DNA from: Asterias rubens
Lineage: Eukaryota; Echinodermata; Asteroidea; Forcipulatida; Asteriidae
Direction of reading: 5' to 3'
Assembly: GCF_902459465.1 (NCBI RefSeq)
Contig: NC_047063.1
Span: forward strand, 21,087,555-21,151,554
DNA length: 64,000 bases
This document shows positions 22,243-35,585 of the stretch, piece by piece. The notes under the pieces are model-generated. The model did not search any database, was not told the origin of the DNA, and worked only from the letters and a program-made list of their open reading frames with translations. The number at the start of each line of letters is the position of its first letter. Position 1 is the first letter of the stretch. The translations under genes were made by a program, and so were the position numbers.

Positions 22243-22434
22243 CAGGGCTCAATATTATAAAGCCATTTACCGCACAATTCCTTTAAAAGCAGAAAAAACA
22301 ATTGCTAAGCAGAAACAGGTTTCAAGCCCCCAAAAAAGTTTTAAGAGCAGATTTTACTGGTTCCCTGGTAATTCTTGCTTAGCAAAGTTTGCTGAGCACT
22401 ATTTTTCTGGTTAATGGCTTTATGAAATCGGGCT
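22243..22434. repeat. GGGCCC-ended foldback repeat, diverged copy
   Basis: The left cagggctcaatattataaag faces the right inverse tggctttatgaaatcggg. Internal gctaagcag and cttgcttagcaaag blocks match the family seen at 57192-57391. Confidence 0.55.
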
Positions 22435-22489
22435 TTAGACCTTCATTATGCCATCACCATCCTTGTCAAGTTCCCTGTATGCTAAAGTA

Positions 22490-22610
22490 ATCACACATGA
22501 AGACTAAACAAAATGGGCCAGACTATTTTTTGTCTACCAGCATCAATTTAGTCATTGCTTTTGAATAGGGAGAAAACCAAGATGGCTGCACCGCGATAAA
22601 GGTCTATGAA
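22490..22610 (+). repeat. Dispersed repeat (gccagactattttttgtc family)
   Basis: It carries gccagactattttttgtc, ccaagatggctgcacc and gataaaggtct in order. The same blocks occur twice in tandem downstream of the BICD gene at 35250-35560. Confidence 0.6.
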
Positions 22611-22924
22611 GGAATGGAGAACTTAGTATAGCTTTGTCTGTGCTATGTTATAATGTATGATGCATGACAATAGTGGGGCAGTAGGCCTATGGCACTGGCA
22701 GGTTTTCCCTAAAATTGGCAGAGTGTGACTATACACACACATTGGTTACAAGCAAACGTTTTGTTTTCATTATAGAGTCAGAATGATTAAAGATATTTTT
22801 CTAATAGTTTTCTTTTATATTGTTTACTTATTCATCCAATCCTCACAAAGGGATTATTGGTAATTGTCATGGACCATTTTGAATGAATGAATGATTATGG
22901 TATAATTCTGGTAATGAATTGAAT

Positions 22925-23210
22925 CACTGTAGCTCGTAAGCCTGAGGAAACCTGTACACAAGGGTACTTGCTACACATGTGTGAACCAGAAACACTGGGG
23001 GCTAACCCCTACTCTTCCGAGTGTTCCGGCTTCTTTTGTAAGCACTACCAATCCTAGCACACGGGACCTACGACCTCATCTGATGGACAAAACAATTATG
23101 GTAAAGCATCTTACTCAAAGGACAAGACCAGGACTCGAACCAACACTCTGCTGATTAACATTCATAATTGAATCACCATGCGTTTAAGTATGCACAGAAG
23201 ACTCACGCAA
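22925..23210 (-). repeat. SINE-like composite repeat (family S3), degraded
   Basis: The minus strand holds gcagagtgttggttcgagtc (B-box), a ctttgagtaagatgct block, gtgtgctaggattggtagtg and a ggttagcccccagtg segment. This is the same general architecture as 14661-15040. Confidence 0.4.
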
Positions 23211-23529
23211 TTTAGTCACTGGGCCTCCGTGCAATCACTAAATCATGCTAGTGGAGAGTATTACAAACTTTCCAAAAGGTAGCAACCTTTTCGTGCGGGT
23301 AAAAGTCACAGCCGACTAGCACTAAAGGGCTAGTCAATAAAACAAATAAATCAATTAAGGTGAGTTGTAAATACTCATGCTTATTTTTACAAGATTCTCA
23401 TGCTTTTGTTGCAATGTAAAAAAAAAAAGAAAATTAAAATGTTTAAGTATAGCAATTATGATGCACTTGCATTTAGAAAATGTTCTGAATTAACGTTTGG
23501 ACTGAGTCAGGAGAAATTTAACATTTTTG

Positions 23530-23645
23530 TTGATCTTTGGGGTTGAACAAAGAATTGACTAGAGTGGGATTCGGACCAACGACCCCTGGATTAACGTGTC
23601 GGTGCTCTACGTAACTGCCATGTAGCCATGTAACAGTGATGTTTT
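23530..23645 (-). repeat. tRNA-derived SINE copy (family S1), degraded
   Basis: The minus strand reads agttacgtagagcaccg, cacgttaatccaggg, gttggtccgaatcccactc, tagtcaattctttgttc. These are damaged A- and B-boxes with the S1 tail. Confidence 0.6.
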
Positions 23646-25340
23646 ATCTTCACAAATCCTGTAGGCCTATACCTTAAACAAAAGTCAAATACATATCAAT
23701 TGAACAGGGAGGGGGGGGGGGGAGAGGATCTAATTTTCTCTTTACATATGGGTAACCCTGACCCAAGAAATTTCTTTGTGTCTTTGTAATTGTAATTTTT
23801 AGTTTCAAAATATTCCGTTTCAAACGACTTACCTCAAAATGAACAAATTACAAATGAATGAGTCAAAATAGAATGTAAAAGTAATGTGTCAAGGTTAGGA
23901 TGAGTGGTTAGAAGAAAAGAGGTTTGTGACGCCAGTGCCAGATGCTGATGGTCAGTATGAGATAAAAGGAGATCTAATTGAAAAATTAATTAACTGAAAT
24001 TGTTAATCAATGATGTGGATGAAGCTTGTGATTAGGCTACCCTTGTTAATGTAGAATGCTATGTGTGTTTACCAAAGAGCGCTAATGAGAACGTTAACGT
24101 TAACGAGTCAATACCGGGAAGCTTGGCCACCAGCTGTATGGCACCCACTTACATTCCACAGGTTGGGTTTCAAATCACTATCGAGGCACCATACCTCTTG
24201 ATCTACACCTATGCATCCCAAATGTGAGGAACCAAACTTTCATATTCTTAACTAGTCCATTAATTAGTGGACAAATAATGCACCATCTGCAATCACACTA
24301 CCATGACGCGCAATCCGCATTGTCAGCATTGGTTAACAAACGGATGGAACCACCTTGTTTTCGCTGGGTTTATAGAGAAAAAAAATTACCACCCCTATCA
24401 TGCCTTATGGTGGCAAGATCAAACCCCCCCCCCCCCCAAAAAAAAAAAAAAAAAAAACTTTTTCTGAATTTAATTTATCAATAAAAGTAAAGTTAATAAT
24501 AAAAGTAAGTTAAAAACATTTTGAAAAAAAATAAGAAAAATTATATGGGATTAAAAATTTGTAAAAATTAACCCTAATCCCCAAAAGGCTTTGACCATTG
24601 ACTGAAACACATTACAAGCAAAATTGGCACAAAATATTGCTAGTTTTACTGGGGCCCTTTTTAAATTTTTGATAAAAACTGCCCGCCTGATTTAACCCTT
24701 TAGAGACCATAGCAACCACAAGCTTGTACCAAAGTTACAATAGCAGATGCAAATGACGACAATGTTTGACCAACTTTCTTTAACATAATGAGGTCAAAGT
24801 AAAGGTCATGTCTTGCAATGAAGTTTTTCCGAAGTAGCCCATGTTAACATAATGTGTAGTATCCCAATTGATAAACACAAAACTAAATTTCTGTTTCATA
24901 TTATTTCTGTTGACGTTTAACAGAAACAAAATTTGAATTTAAGAACTGAGCATTACCACTCCGTGCATTTTGAGATGATTATAATACAGAAATGAATGAC
25001 CTCTTAAGGGGTAAAGTTGATCTGAAAGTACCTTATAATGATTACTGCACGACATTACAAATGGAGACACGAGTTTGAAACAGAAGTTGGTTATAGCAAT
25101 GCATGGAAATTGTTTAATTACATTCAAATGAATCATTTACACTCTCACTATATTTAGGCATGGTTAATGCTAGGCCTACATGTTCATGTACATCGGTGTA
25201 CAATTTTAATACTATAGTACTTCTTTTGGCTTTTCAATATGATAAGTATTCATTTTGGTTTTTAACCATACACCGATGTGTGTTACCACTGTATACATGT
25301 ACTCATTACTTTCCAGAGTCCTGTGAAAAAAATATGACAA
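23646..25340. other. Gene-free stretch with homopolymer runs
   Basis: Contains a poly-C then poly-A run at 24424-24457 and a G run near 23711-23722. No gene is supported. Confidence 0.4.
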
Positions 25341-25344
25341 GCAT

Positions 25345-25445
25345 ATTACCCGGGTGGGATTCGAACCCACGGCATTTGCTTATTCTAGCTTTGACCCAAT
25401 TAGCAACTAATAGCTTTGACCCAATTAGCCACTAATAGCTTCTAA
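25345..25445 (-). repeat. tRNA-like SINE fragment with 25-bp duplication
   Basis: The minus strand contains gccgtgggttcgaatcccac, a good T-arm/B-box, without a complete tRNA fold. Next to it, agctttgacccaattagc plus actaat is repeated twice in tandem at 25388-25441. Confidence 0.45.
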
Positions 25446-28195
25446 GCTAGTCCAAATTCAAAACGGAAGGTCCAACATCAAAATAGTTTGTACACTGCTG
25501 AGTGCAAACTCATTGTACACCTTCTATTTTTGTGTATGTTTCTGTTTGCTGGTAGTTGAGACGGTGTTTGCATCTTTTCTAATATCATGGTATAACACAT
25601 TCTATACTGACATGACTGAGTAAAACCTAAAGCGTTTAGATTATGAGAATGTAGACAGAATTAGGACATTACTATTCTTCTTCTTTTTTTTGTGGCAAAC
25701 TATAAAATATATGAGAGGAAAAAATCATGCAGATTTGACAGGATATATGAATTGGTTATTAGCTATAAATTATGCTTATTATTATATGACTATTTAAGTT
25801 TAAGAGAACATTTAATTTTATTTTAGTATCATGTTGAGGATTGAGGAGGCATTATGTATTTTCATAACACAACTGACATGTAATATGAATATTATTTTGT
25901 TGTATGATAACTGACCATGTACAGTACATGTACATTTAGTGTCCTGTTTACACAGGAGTATTATGAACATTGTGTGTACAACTTTATGTACATTTACAAA
26001 AACAACAAGCATGCACAAACCGTACTGTTATTTGAAAAGTACTTTTTGTTTTGATGTGAAGTATTTTAAATGGTACTTCAGGGGTAGGTAGAAATGTAGA
26101 CATTTGTACACGCACACATCAACTTCCAAATCAACGTTTATCATTTATAAAGCATATTGAAAAATGAAAAAAAAAAATTCTCACAGCCAAAATATTTCAT
26201 TGTGAAATGAACATGAACATGTTGCGAATAAGTCAAAATTTCTAAGCTAGAACACTCTGCAATCATATTATTAACACATCTTTCACAACACTGAAGGAAC
26301 TAACCCTATAAATTACAAAGTACCCTCCTTTTATTTGCTCCCCTTAAAAATAACTAACTGATACAATTTGTATGTGGTCAACTATAACTTTTAGCGTATT
26401 ATTGGGCAGATCGTCTTTTAAACTGACATTGAGAGTCGCTAAAAACTATTGACAGTAATAAATTTTACCACATAGGCCTACAACCGAGTGATAGTTCTAG
26501 TAGGCTTGGTTGAATATTAGAAACACTTTGAGGGCAACTTTATGTATACTTCTATAGGAAATCTATTTAAAGCACAAGGCAAGCATATTATTAATATTCA
26601 TAAATATTCTTTTTCAGATATTGTAGGCCTATAGGCCTATATTTATAATTTTTAGAATTTTTCGGTTATTCATATGTAAGCAAATTTCCTCCTATTATTT
26701 TAGCCTTATTATCACAGTGTCTAATAAATATTACTGTCCAATGAAAAATGACATCTTAATTTAAGAATAATTTAGGCAATAAAATACATATTTTGATGCA
26801 TTAAAATCTAATATACACATTACTAAAACTTCAGGATTTACATTTTTTTTTCAAACCATCTCTAATAAATTCTTCTTGCTTCATTTGCTAAGCTTTGCAC
26901 TGCCCCATGTCTTAAACGCTGATTGTGTTTTGAACTCAACCAAACAACTTTTTTCATTCCACTGGTAAAATTCAGGTATAAAAACATTTAACTTTGCAAT
27001 TCTTAACTAATTAATCATTTTATTCTACACGCAATTTAAATTTCATTTTTATTTATTCGTAAGAAAACGTAGAAATCAACTCTTTGAACCCACATGAATT
27101 CTCCAGCCTACATAGGTCACGGAAACAAACATGTTTAGTGTTCTGCCTTTTTGAAAAAAGTAAGGCCTTTCAATTCTTCTTTTTTTTTCTTAAAAAAAAT
27201 GGCTGCCTGAAACATTTTTCAAGACAACCGTCATGGGTACTTTTAAAGATTGTTGCCAGCTTTTTTCATTTATGTTATTTGTGTGCTAAAGCCTTTATAA
27301 ATACAATCCATCTTTATTAGTTTTTAAATTAATTTTCCTTTTGTCAGGGATTATGAAAAATGTATAACTGTTTTCAAAAAAATAATAATAACAATTTTAA
27401 TGAAAAGCAGGCGGATTCTAAAAAAGGAAATGGGTGGGCACACTAAACATATTTTTTCTGTTTATTCCGCCTAAGTAGCCTTTTTAATGGTGCCACCATT
27501 TTGGCTTTATCTAACATTGAAACCAATTTCACCTAACCGAGGCTGAAAGGATAAATTAGTCTGATCCCATTTTGGTATTCAGTAGAATCAGTGTTAAAGA
27601 ACAGTGGGAACATGACAAAGATGTTGGCAGCATGATAAAGGTCGATTTCGTTTTAAAAATTGCTTTACTCCAATAAAAAACATTTATTTTTATTTATTTT
27701 TAGCAGATAAAACAATTACAAACAAATCTGGGATTTGGTTTGTGTTTGCCTAAATAAAAAGACTAATAATGCACTGTGGTCTTTGAATGTGGAAGCTTTG
27801 TTTCTTTTACAATATTGCTCAAACATCACAAATAAATGCAATTACTAAACTTTGTATAAAAACACTCAGTTTGATGCAAAATAGCAATTCTCCATCATGT
27901 TTGACTCATCCTTTTTATAAAATCACTTGCCCCCTCATTCAAACCTTACTCTCACAAAACAAAGTTTAAACTTAAGATTTTCTTTTTATATGTTACGTCT
28001 AAGCAGGTTTGTGGCATACTTGGTACAGAGTACAAGCCTAATCAATTTAAAAATACAACTTGTTTGGACTTCTAGAAATGGGATTCGAACCCCCAACCTT
28101 TACCTTAGATTTGTGTCTTGAAATAAAATGTTTGTTCTTGTTTCAAGAATAACATTTTTAGCAGTGCAAAAGCTTTGTAAAATTGGGACATGCTC
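25446..28195. other. Gene-free, very AT-rich stretch
   Basis: No gene. A lone B-box-like sequence on the minus strand at about 28077-28100 (gggggttcgaatcccattt) may be a SINE remnant. Confidence 0.4.
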
Positions 28196-28516
28196 TTAAA
28201 GGCAGTGGACACTGTTGGTAATTACTCAAAATAATTATTAGCATAAAACCTCACTTGGTAACGAGTAATGGAGAGCTGTTGAGAGTATAAAACATTGTGA
28301 GAGACAGCTCCCTCTGAAGTAACTTTTTTTTTTAGAAAGAAGTAATTGTTCACACAAAAATGTTGAATTGATTTTGAGATCTCTGTGTGAGGACTCAAAT
28401 TCAAGCATCTGACAGCACACAACTTTGTGTGACAAGGGTGTTTTTTCTTCATGTCGAAATACACCCAGTGAGAAGATTGGTCTTTGACAATTACCAACGT
28501 TGTCCAGTGCCTTTAA
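28196..28516 (+). mobile_element. MITE family M1, internally shortened copy
   Basis: TTAA at 28196-28199 and 28513-28516, termini aggcagtggacactgttg and the inverse (tgtccagtgcct). The gataacgagtaat-equivalent, gagacagctccctctg and gcacacaactttgtg blocks are present. The stretch with cgcaacttcgacgacc is deleted. Confidence 0.85.
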
Positions 28517-29164
28517 TTTAAGAAGAACTCCAAGTGATGTACATGTTCACTCACGGGTAACCCTAAAATAACTGCATTTCATATGTTTGTGTTCTGATAA
28601 TGATCAAGCCAACCCTTTGCCAGTGAAACAGATTTCAGCTTTAAATGCCTAAACAAAGCAGGTTTTCTTGTATACAAACAAGGCAAAACAGTCCAGAAAT
28701 GAACACACTTTACAAATGGAAACCAAAACATTCATTTGACCTCAGTGAATAATTCCCCTTGTATAGCCGAGAGCAAAATGCTACACAAAATGTATCATTG
28801 CTACTCAAAAATCAGGATAGCTACTCAATATTAGCATTCAGTGTGTACAAAAGAAGCTCAGTCAAACAAAATTGCTGGACGAAATTGTTCCCTAGACGAA
28901 ATTGTTCCCTGGACCTCGTGAAGGGACTGATGAAGACAACAAGAAACATCCCCGTAGGTGAAATGTTAAGAGAGGGATGTTCCACACTGGAGGGACAACT
29001 TACAAGTTCAGATAACTTTGTTTAATGTTTATTTATCCATGCAGGTGGTGGGGAGGGCAGATGAAGAAAAAAAATGAACGGTACCTAGAGCCAAGATAGT
29101 TTTTTTTTTATACATGAGGACATGTGCTATCCTGGAAATTTCAGGAGAAAACCTCCAAATATTG

Positions 29165-29330
29165 ATTTGGGTTGAACAAAGAAAAAATGACTACATGTAG
29201 AGCAGGATTTGAACCAGACTAAAGTGCCATCACTCTACCAACTGAGCTATCTAGCCATATACATGTATGTTGGTTGTCTCCCTGTTTTGTCAATATCTTT
29301 GTTTAAATCCCAGTCCGAAGCATATTATAT
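29165..29330 (-). repeat. tRNA-derived SINE copy (family S1)
   Basis: The minus strand shows caaagatattgacaaaaca, gggagacaacc, gctagatagctcagttgg, tagagtgatggc, a damaged B-box (ggttcaaatcctgctc) and tttctttgttcaaccc. This is the same order as the 2760-2985 copy. Confidence 0.7.
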
Positions 29331-31204
29331 TGCTGGCTAAGGAGGCACATAGTTTATTTATTTTTCCCCCTGTGTATCTAAATCTAGTAAAATAATAAAA
29401 TTGTCACGTTTACTTATTTTCAAACTGCTTTTTTTTTCAACTGTTTTTTGGGGGGGGTGGGGTCAAAATTAGACATAACTTTAAAAATGAATCTCAAGTT
29501 GTTTTACTTGACATTTTTTCAGGTAAATGTAAGCAGAAGCTCAGCTAGGAATTTGAAAACAGGTGCCATTTAATCAATGCAGATTCGATGTGCTTGAAAA
29601 TGTCTAAAATCAAATCAAACAGGGTGCCCCAAGGACCCCCCCCCCCTCCACCACCCACCGTCTGACTGAAACCAAGAATTTCAGGTAGGCAAACCTTGAA
29701 TGCTTGGAAAGCGATCTCGAAAGGTGAAGTTTATTTCTGTGTTGGCTCAAGGATTAAAATGGTGTTTTGTTTTTTTTCTTTCCACATTACATTTCACAAA
29801 GGGCAACAGCATGCAAGGTCAGAAACAAAAGTACATGTAACTATGGTGTAGAGCGCTGTACATGTACATGGGGGGTCTCTAGTTGGTTTAGACACACACA
29901 CACACTACACACCCACGCAAACATGATCGGGACTTTCATGACTAAAACAAAATCCAAACATTCATGAAATAAAAACCACAAAAAGCACACACAGTCACAA
30001 TTAACAACCACCAAGGGAATTGCCATAACCACATTCTAGAAAACAAAAGATTAAAATTTGAATAAGTGCAACCTTCAAAGCCCTTTTACAAGTAACCTGA
30101 AAACCTACTGCTGTATTGTCAGAGTCTCCATTTATAAAAAATATTGAGTAATAAAATAAACTTGTTTTCCTAAGGTAAACATGTATTTTGGCAGCATTCT
30201 CCTGTTACAGTGGTCCGCTGACCAAATGCCAGTTTAACCAGCAGAGGACCAGTCAAAATTGACTCCCAATTAGTCTGACTGGCTAGTTCATTTTGATGGG
30301 CTTTCCGATTTCATTTGAAGTTACCAGTGAAAAAGGTGACAGACTAGTGAAATGACAAGCTAACTGGGATTTGAGTATGCCTGGCATACATGTATTATCT
30401 TAAGTAACCAATAACCAAATAATTAATTATCAAATGTATGTTGGGAAGTTGTTCTTCTCGAAAAAATAGCATGGTACACATGTACATGTGTAGCTACTAC
30501 ATGCATATAGAGATAGCTACTCTATCAAAGTTTATTTTGGTTGTCAAATTAATTAATTTGGACACGGTAAGCAAGGTGGTTCCATCCGCGCGCACAAATT
30601 GTTTACAATCCATTAAAACAAGGCGACCACCACCTCATTTTAGTTCCCTGAAAAAAATTCAACACCATTCGTATTTTGTTTGTTTGAGGGAAACAACATT
30701 CTCTGTATGCAGTCTGTCTTAAGGACTTGTCACACAGGGCATTACTGGTACTCCCAACTTGGAGGCAACCAACATGACCAACTGCATAAAAAGACATTCT
30801 TCTAGCTGTAACTCCTTGTCCTGAAGAATATGACAAGACAACTTGAAATGTTAATGAATTTTCTTCTTGTGAGATTGCCTGGAACTAGTTTTGCCTGTGA
30901 ATTGCCACGTGTAACATGACCTATCAACAGGTCCCCACATCAGTACAATATCAATTCCCAACAGTAAATTCATGCTTGTTTATCAGTGTATTTGTTTGTT
31001 TGTTTGTTAGATGATCATTCAGTCAAGGGAACTCAGCAAACTCTCGCAAGGGGATACAAACACCAGGCTGGCAACAACCAATCTCTCTCATACAAACATT
31101 GGTTTAACATCTACAGTTTTGATTATGAATTGCCCAAATCTAGAAATTCTGATTCAGAAAGAGTCGACAATACTTATTCTAGTCATTGTGAAATCAGCAG
31201 TTAC

Positions 31205-31290
31205 CTTGGTAGAATGTGAACCCACAACCTTGTGATTGCAAGTCCTGCAGTCTAACCACTGGAACACAGTGATGCACAGGGAGAACTAAA
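31205..31290 (-). repeat. tRNA-like SINE fragment
   Basis: The minus strand reads tccagtggttagactgcagg, acttgcaatcacaaggttg, tgggttcacattctacc. A-box and B-box are at tRNA-like spacing, but the stems are incomplete. Confidence 0.4.
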
Positions 31291-33409
31291 CAATTTTTTT
31301 CCATTCAGCCTCTGTTTGATTTTTCCCAGGTGTTGTATGGGACAGGGACATGGCTGCCAGGCCCATCTCGACACTAACAATTTTCTGTGACAAGGACTTT
31401 GCACAGTATTACTTCATATGTATGCCATTACAAAATTTCCTCTACAAAAAAACCTTATGAATAGTTCCATGTGTATTTTTCCACTTCATCAGTTTCTGGC
31501 AATTTAATATGAATCTATAGGGCCTATACTTAAGATGGCAGTTAACTAATAATATTTCTGTTGCTCTCATCTAAACTATGGGTAATTTTCCTCCACTATG
31601 GTAGTTGGGAAGTCGTCTCTCACTGCAATTATTGATTCTATAATTTTTATTTGCCAATTTCAAAACAAAACAGGAGGATGTATACAGCTTAAAACACATG
31701 GCATGACACACCAACTTTTAATACAGAGACCTGCTAGGGTCAAAGCTTTCTCCAATCCAAAGTACAATAATTGTTTCCAGAGATATTCAGGGAAAACTGT
31801 CTGTACACAAATTATTGCTATCAAAATGATCTTTGACTTCCTGCAACAAAGTCATCAAAGTGTTGCTACAGTGAATTGTACTTTGTCTCAATTGATCCTT
31901 GCAGTCAAACTCAAGGTTTGATCAATATTTGTCAGACAGGAAATAGTTGTAAATTAGTTCTGACATCAACTACGAAAAATAACAGATATGTTTCATCTGC
32001 TTTGGAACTGTATTTTGCAAATGCGCATACAAAATGTGTACATGAAGTATGTTTAGAATGTTACCTTCCGTCTGTTTGGACTTCCACCATGCTTGTAGTA
32101 CAATGTGTTCGCATGTACACATTTATTCTTTTGTAGCCTGATCTACAGTGTACATATCAAATCATTGAAAATGTATGCATACAAACGTGCATACATGTGT
32201 GAATGAGCAAGGCATGTACCTGTATTGTAATTTACATGAACACATATTCTATCACCACAGAGGTACATGTATGTAGGTACAGTTTCTGCGAAAGGTCAAC
32301 GACCATAAAGATGCCTACTAAATCATGAGCGACAATTATAAATGGATTTTTAAATACGTTCATGGCATCAATTGGAATTGGATACAAATAAGAGGTGAAG
32401 TTACAATGTTAACTAGCTATTTGGTTATTGTGTATGTTTTCACCTGTAGTGGGCCCTAATAATTAATTAGCACAAAGTCAAGAGAGCTAATACAGTCATT
32501 ATCAAACCATGTTATCTCACTGCAACCATCTTTGCCATTTCCCCCCATGAGGAGTAGCCTTACTGAACACAGATATTGAACTTGCATTATGAAAGAAGGC
32601 TTGAGTATGAGATTGATTTTTTTCCCAAGGAACTTTCTGCCGATTAAGGGAAAGTGGTCAGCGCTGGAAGGGGGCTTTACTATTTTTACATTCCAGCCGC
32701 AGATAATGTACACCACCATAAAAGGGAAACTAAAGGTTTTAAAACACAACTGACATGTAGCTGTACATATGTATTTTCCTCCCCTCGATGGTGTCAAATT
32801 ACGAGGTATTGTAACTATATTCAACAGCAAAATCTTGAACAAATTTTCTGACGTCAGCAAAACTCTGGCCTATCAAAGGTTCCTACACATGTCCTTAAAG
32901 TATCCTCTTTGGATTGTAATCATCATCATGGAGTAAGATTTCTAAGAGTAAGTAAGATTTCATTTTCAAGAAGTACATTTGCATAATTTCTACTTTACAA
33001 TCCTGTATGTAAATTTTCTAGAAATATCAATGCTGTGGCTCCGATGGAGATGAACAATACTAAAGTGCAATGAAGGGGTAACAGTTACACATGCTGCAAA
33101 TGAGATCATAGTTAACATGCAAATGATCGTTAGTACTTTTAACCAAGGAAAAAGAAATGGTAGCAAAATAACAAGGGAAATCGGTTAGGGTTAGTCATGA
33201 GAACTGTGAGGTTCTGAAACAAACACAAGTCAAAATCTTAGTGAGGACTGCACATATCTTGATGCATTCAAGTCTGAAATGGCTTTCAGGGAATGGTACG
33301 ACAATGGTTGTATTCTTTAGCTTTTGATTCAAAGGTTTTTTTCAACTGCTTGTTCAAGAGTTTTTATTTTTATTGGTACTACATGCATATATACATACTC
33401 AGGCCCTGT

Positions 33410-33574
33410 ATGCTTTGCTTTTGAACGGGCAAGGGGACCAAGACATTTTCTTCTCGGTAAAGGGCACTCTGTGAGGAAATTGTAAATTTCTACATGTTCT
33501 ACTGCAAGAGTTCTTCAAGGGCACAAAGGCAAGGAGGCAAATGCCTACGTTGCCTCTGTGAAGTATCGGGCCTG
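33410..33574 (-). repeat. CAGGCCTG-ended TIR repeat, reverse copy
   Basis: Read from the minus strand it matches the copy at 45129-45304: cgatacttcacagaggcaac, gcatttgcctcc, ccctt..gaa, aatttacaatttcctcacag, and aagggcaag near the end. Terminal caggcc motifs face each other. Confidence 0.65.
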
Positions 33575-33997
33575 CTTACTGCTACATTGTACATGGTGTA
33601 TGAGTAATGTGCGTTTGTTGTTCCATGACTATGCCTATCGCTCTTTTTTGTTGAACTAGAAGATTGAATAAAAGAACAGCCCAAAAACAAATTATAAAAT
33701 TATACTTTTTCACAGCTTTCTGGCAAACTAGATTATTTTCCAGAATGAATGAATGAACCATCCATTTATTATTTTGTCTTTTAATTAAGGAAAGAACCCC
33801 CCCCCCCCAAACATATTCAACCAACCGATGTAGTACCATCCCTTCAAGGTATTTGAGTGGTTTAATTCCAAACAGAGCAGGTAGGAAGCTCAATCAGTGC
33901 GTTGTCTTATCAATCAGTCCCTTAGTCCCTGACAAGGAACAATCACTCCAGGGTCAAGTGCCCTATAAACAATTATCCTTACCGGAAGGATCGATCA

Positions 33998-34100
33998 ATC
34001 AATGGGGCACATTTCATTCAGCCGTTTTTCACACTAACAAATTTACTGAGCACAGAAAAATCATGCTTAGTAAACTCAGGTTACCAGCTAAAATACTAAG
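33998..34100. repeat. Fragment of the GGGCCC-ended foldback repeat
   Basis: Retains ggcacatttcattcagccg, a ttactgagcacag block, atgcttagtaaactcaggtt and accagct in family order. The outer terminus is lost. Confidence 0.35.
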
Positions 34101-34633
34101 TGATGTATGGTTCTTGTGATTGGTTCACATTCCTTTTTCGCCTTATTAGCAGTATTGAGGGGTCTACATGTTAAGATTCTAAAGATTCTAAGAGCTTTGT
34201 TTGTGCACTGTCGCAGAATATACTCGTTGAAAACTGACTTTTCCATTTTGCTCAGCTTAGCCTCGTTAAATGGAAGTTTCACATCATCAACTGAAACAGT
34301 CCACTCACATTCATTCAGTAGTTATATACTGTTTCACTGGTCTTTGGCTTGAAATCTATTACACTTGAACCAAATTAAACAGGATATATCGCTTTTAAAA
34401 AGGTGCAGACTTTCAGGAAAAGGCAAGGAAATTCAGGAATAATAAAACAAACTTTCAAATAACTTTCTGTTCTTTTGCATTTCTGTGGACAGACTAAGTT
34501 TTTTCTTCAAAGTTTCAGTTAACGCATTACAAATGTACACTTCTGTCATGACTGTATACAATGTACTGTACATGTACATGTATTACGTAAGAGAAAAGGG
34601 TGCGGTGCTTGGTGCTGCCCAATTAGAAAAACA

Positions 34634-34639
34634 TTTATT
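34634..34639 (-). terminator. Candidate polyadenylation signal for BICD
   Basis: AATAAA on the minus strand about 950 bp beyond the BICD stop codon. It is the first clear canonical hexamer I noted downstream. No transcript end is visible from sequence alone. Confidence 0.2.
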
Positions 34640-35249
34640 TTGTCCACATCTAACTTAAAACTAATTGCTTGAAATCTTTATATACAAATGAGTTGTTTTT
34701 GTTTTTTGAAAACTTAAATAAAAACATATAGTTCTTGGGGTATCCCAAATTTCAAAGAACAACGCATTCACAAATGCCTTAAATATCACTTGTACAGACT
34801 GTACATCACGCCAAGTCTTTAAATACAAATTTGTACACATTAAAAAAACCAATAAAACAATCAAATTTACATAAAGATGAACACTTGATGTGCACATTTC
34901 AGAATTTCTTCACTAGGCCTGGGGGCAAGTGCTAAAAGCAATCTCTGAAGTTCATTCTTCTGAAAAGTCTCGTCATCGATGCGAAATGCACTTCACTATA
35001 AAATGATGACTTTTGTTTTAGAATAAATTAATTATTGTTAAAACATCATCCAAATTCCACCTGCATGCAAAATGAGTTACGGTTAGAAATAAGGTCCCGT
35101 AGAGACTGGACACTCTGTCCTGGCTTTCGTTCCGCTAAAAATGATTGTCACAGTGTGATCGGAATTGCGGACAACTCATTCACCGGGGGAAAAAATATGC
35201 CCAGAATTGAAGCCACTGAACAATCAACAGGACAAAGTTCCCAACAACA

Positions 35250-35560
35250 GACCTTTATCATGCCAAGACCAACATTGTGCATTATCTATTGCAAACTGAT
35301 TCTCTCATTATACCAGACTATTTTTGTCCTTCCAGCCTCGGTTTGAAGTCACATTGACCCAAATGGAAGGAATACAAGATGGCTCCCCCATGACAAAGGA
35401 GGACCATCATTGTCTTGTACCCAGTGTGCATTATCTATAATGAATACTGATCTCTCTCACTGTGCCAGACTATTTTTTGTCCTCCCAGCCTCGGTTTGAT
35501 TACATTGATTTAAATGGGAGGAATACAAGATGGCTTCACCATGATAAAGGTCTGTTGTGA
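35250..35560. repeat. Tandem pair of a dispersed repeat in the BICD 3' UTR region
   Basis: Two consecutive copies of about 155 bp, each with gtgcattatctat, ccagactattttt, gtcct, cagcctcggtttga, ggaatacaagatggct, then an atgacaaagg or atgataaagg ending. A third, diverged copy is at 22490-22610. The pair lies directly downstream of the BICD stop codon, so it is probably transcribed as part of the 3' UTR. Confidence 0.7.
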
Positions 35561-35585
35561 AGCAAACCCCAAAAGTACATGTAGT

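Larger units (their letters stand above)
28517..33409. other. Gene-free stretch
   Basis: No supported gene. It holds the S1 SINE at 29165-29330 and a tRNA-like fragment at 31205-31290 (listed), and a CA-rich microsatellite near 29892-29915. Short duplicated gaaattgttccct motifs are at 28879-28913. Confidence 0.4.

Noticed and set aside
32456-32860. 134-codon minus-strand frame
   Set aside because: No family resemblance and AT-rich composition like the surrounding non-coding DNA.
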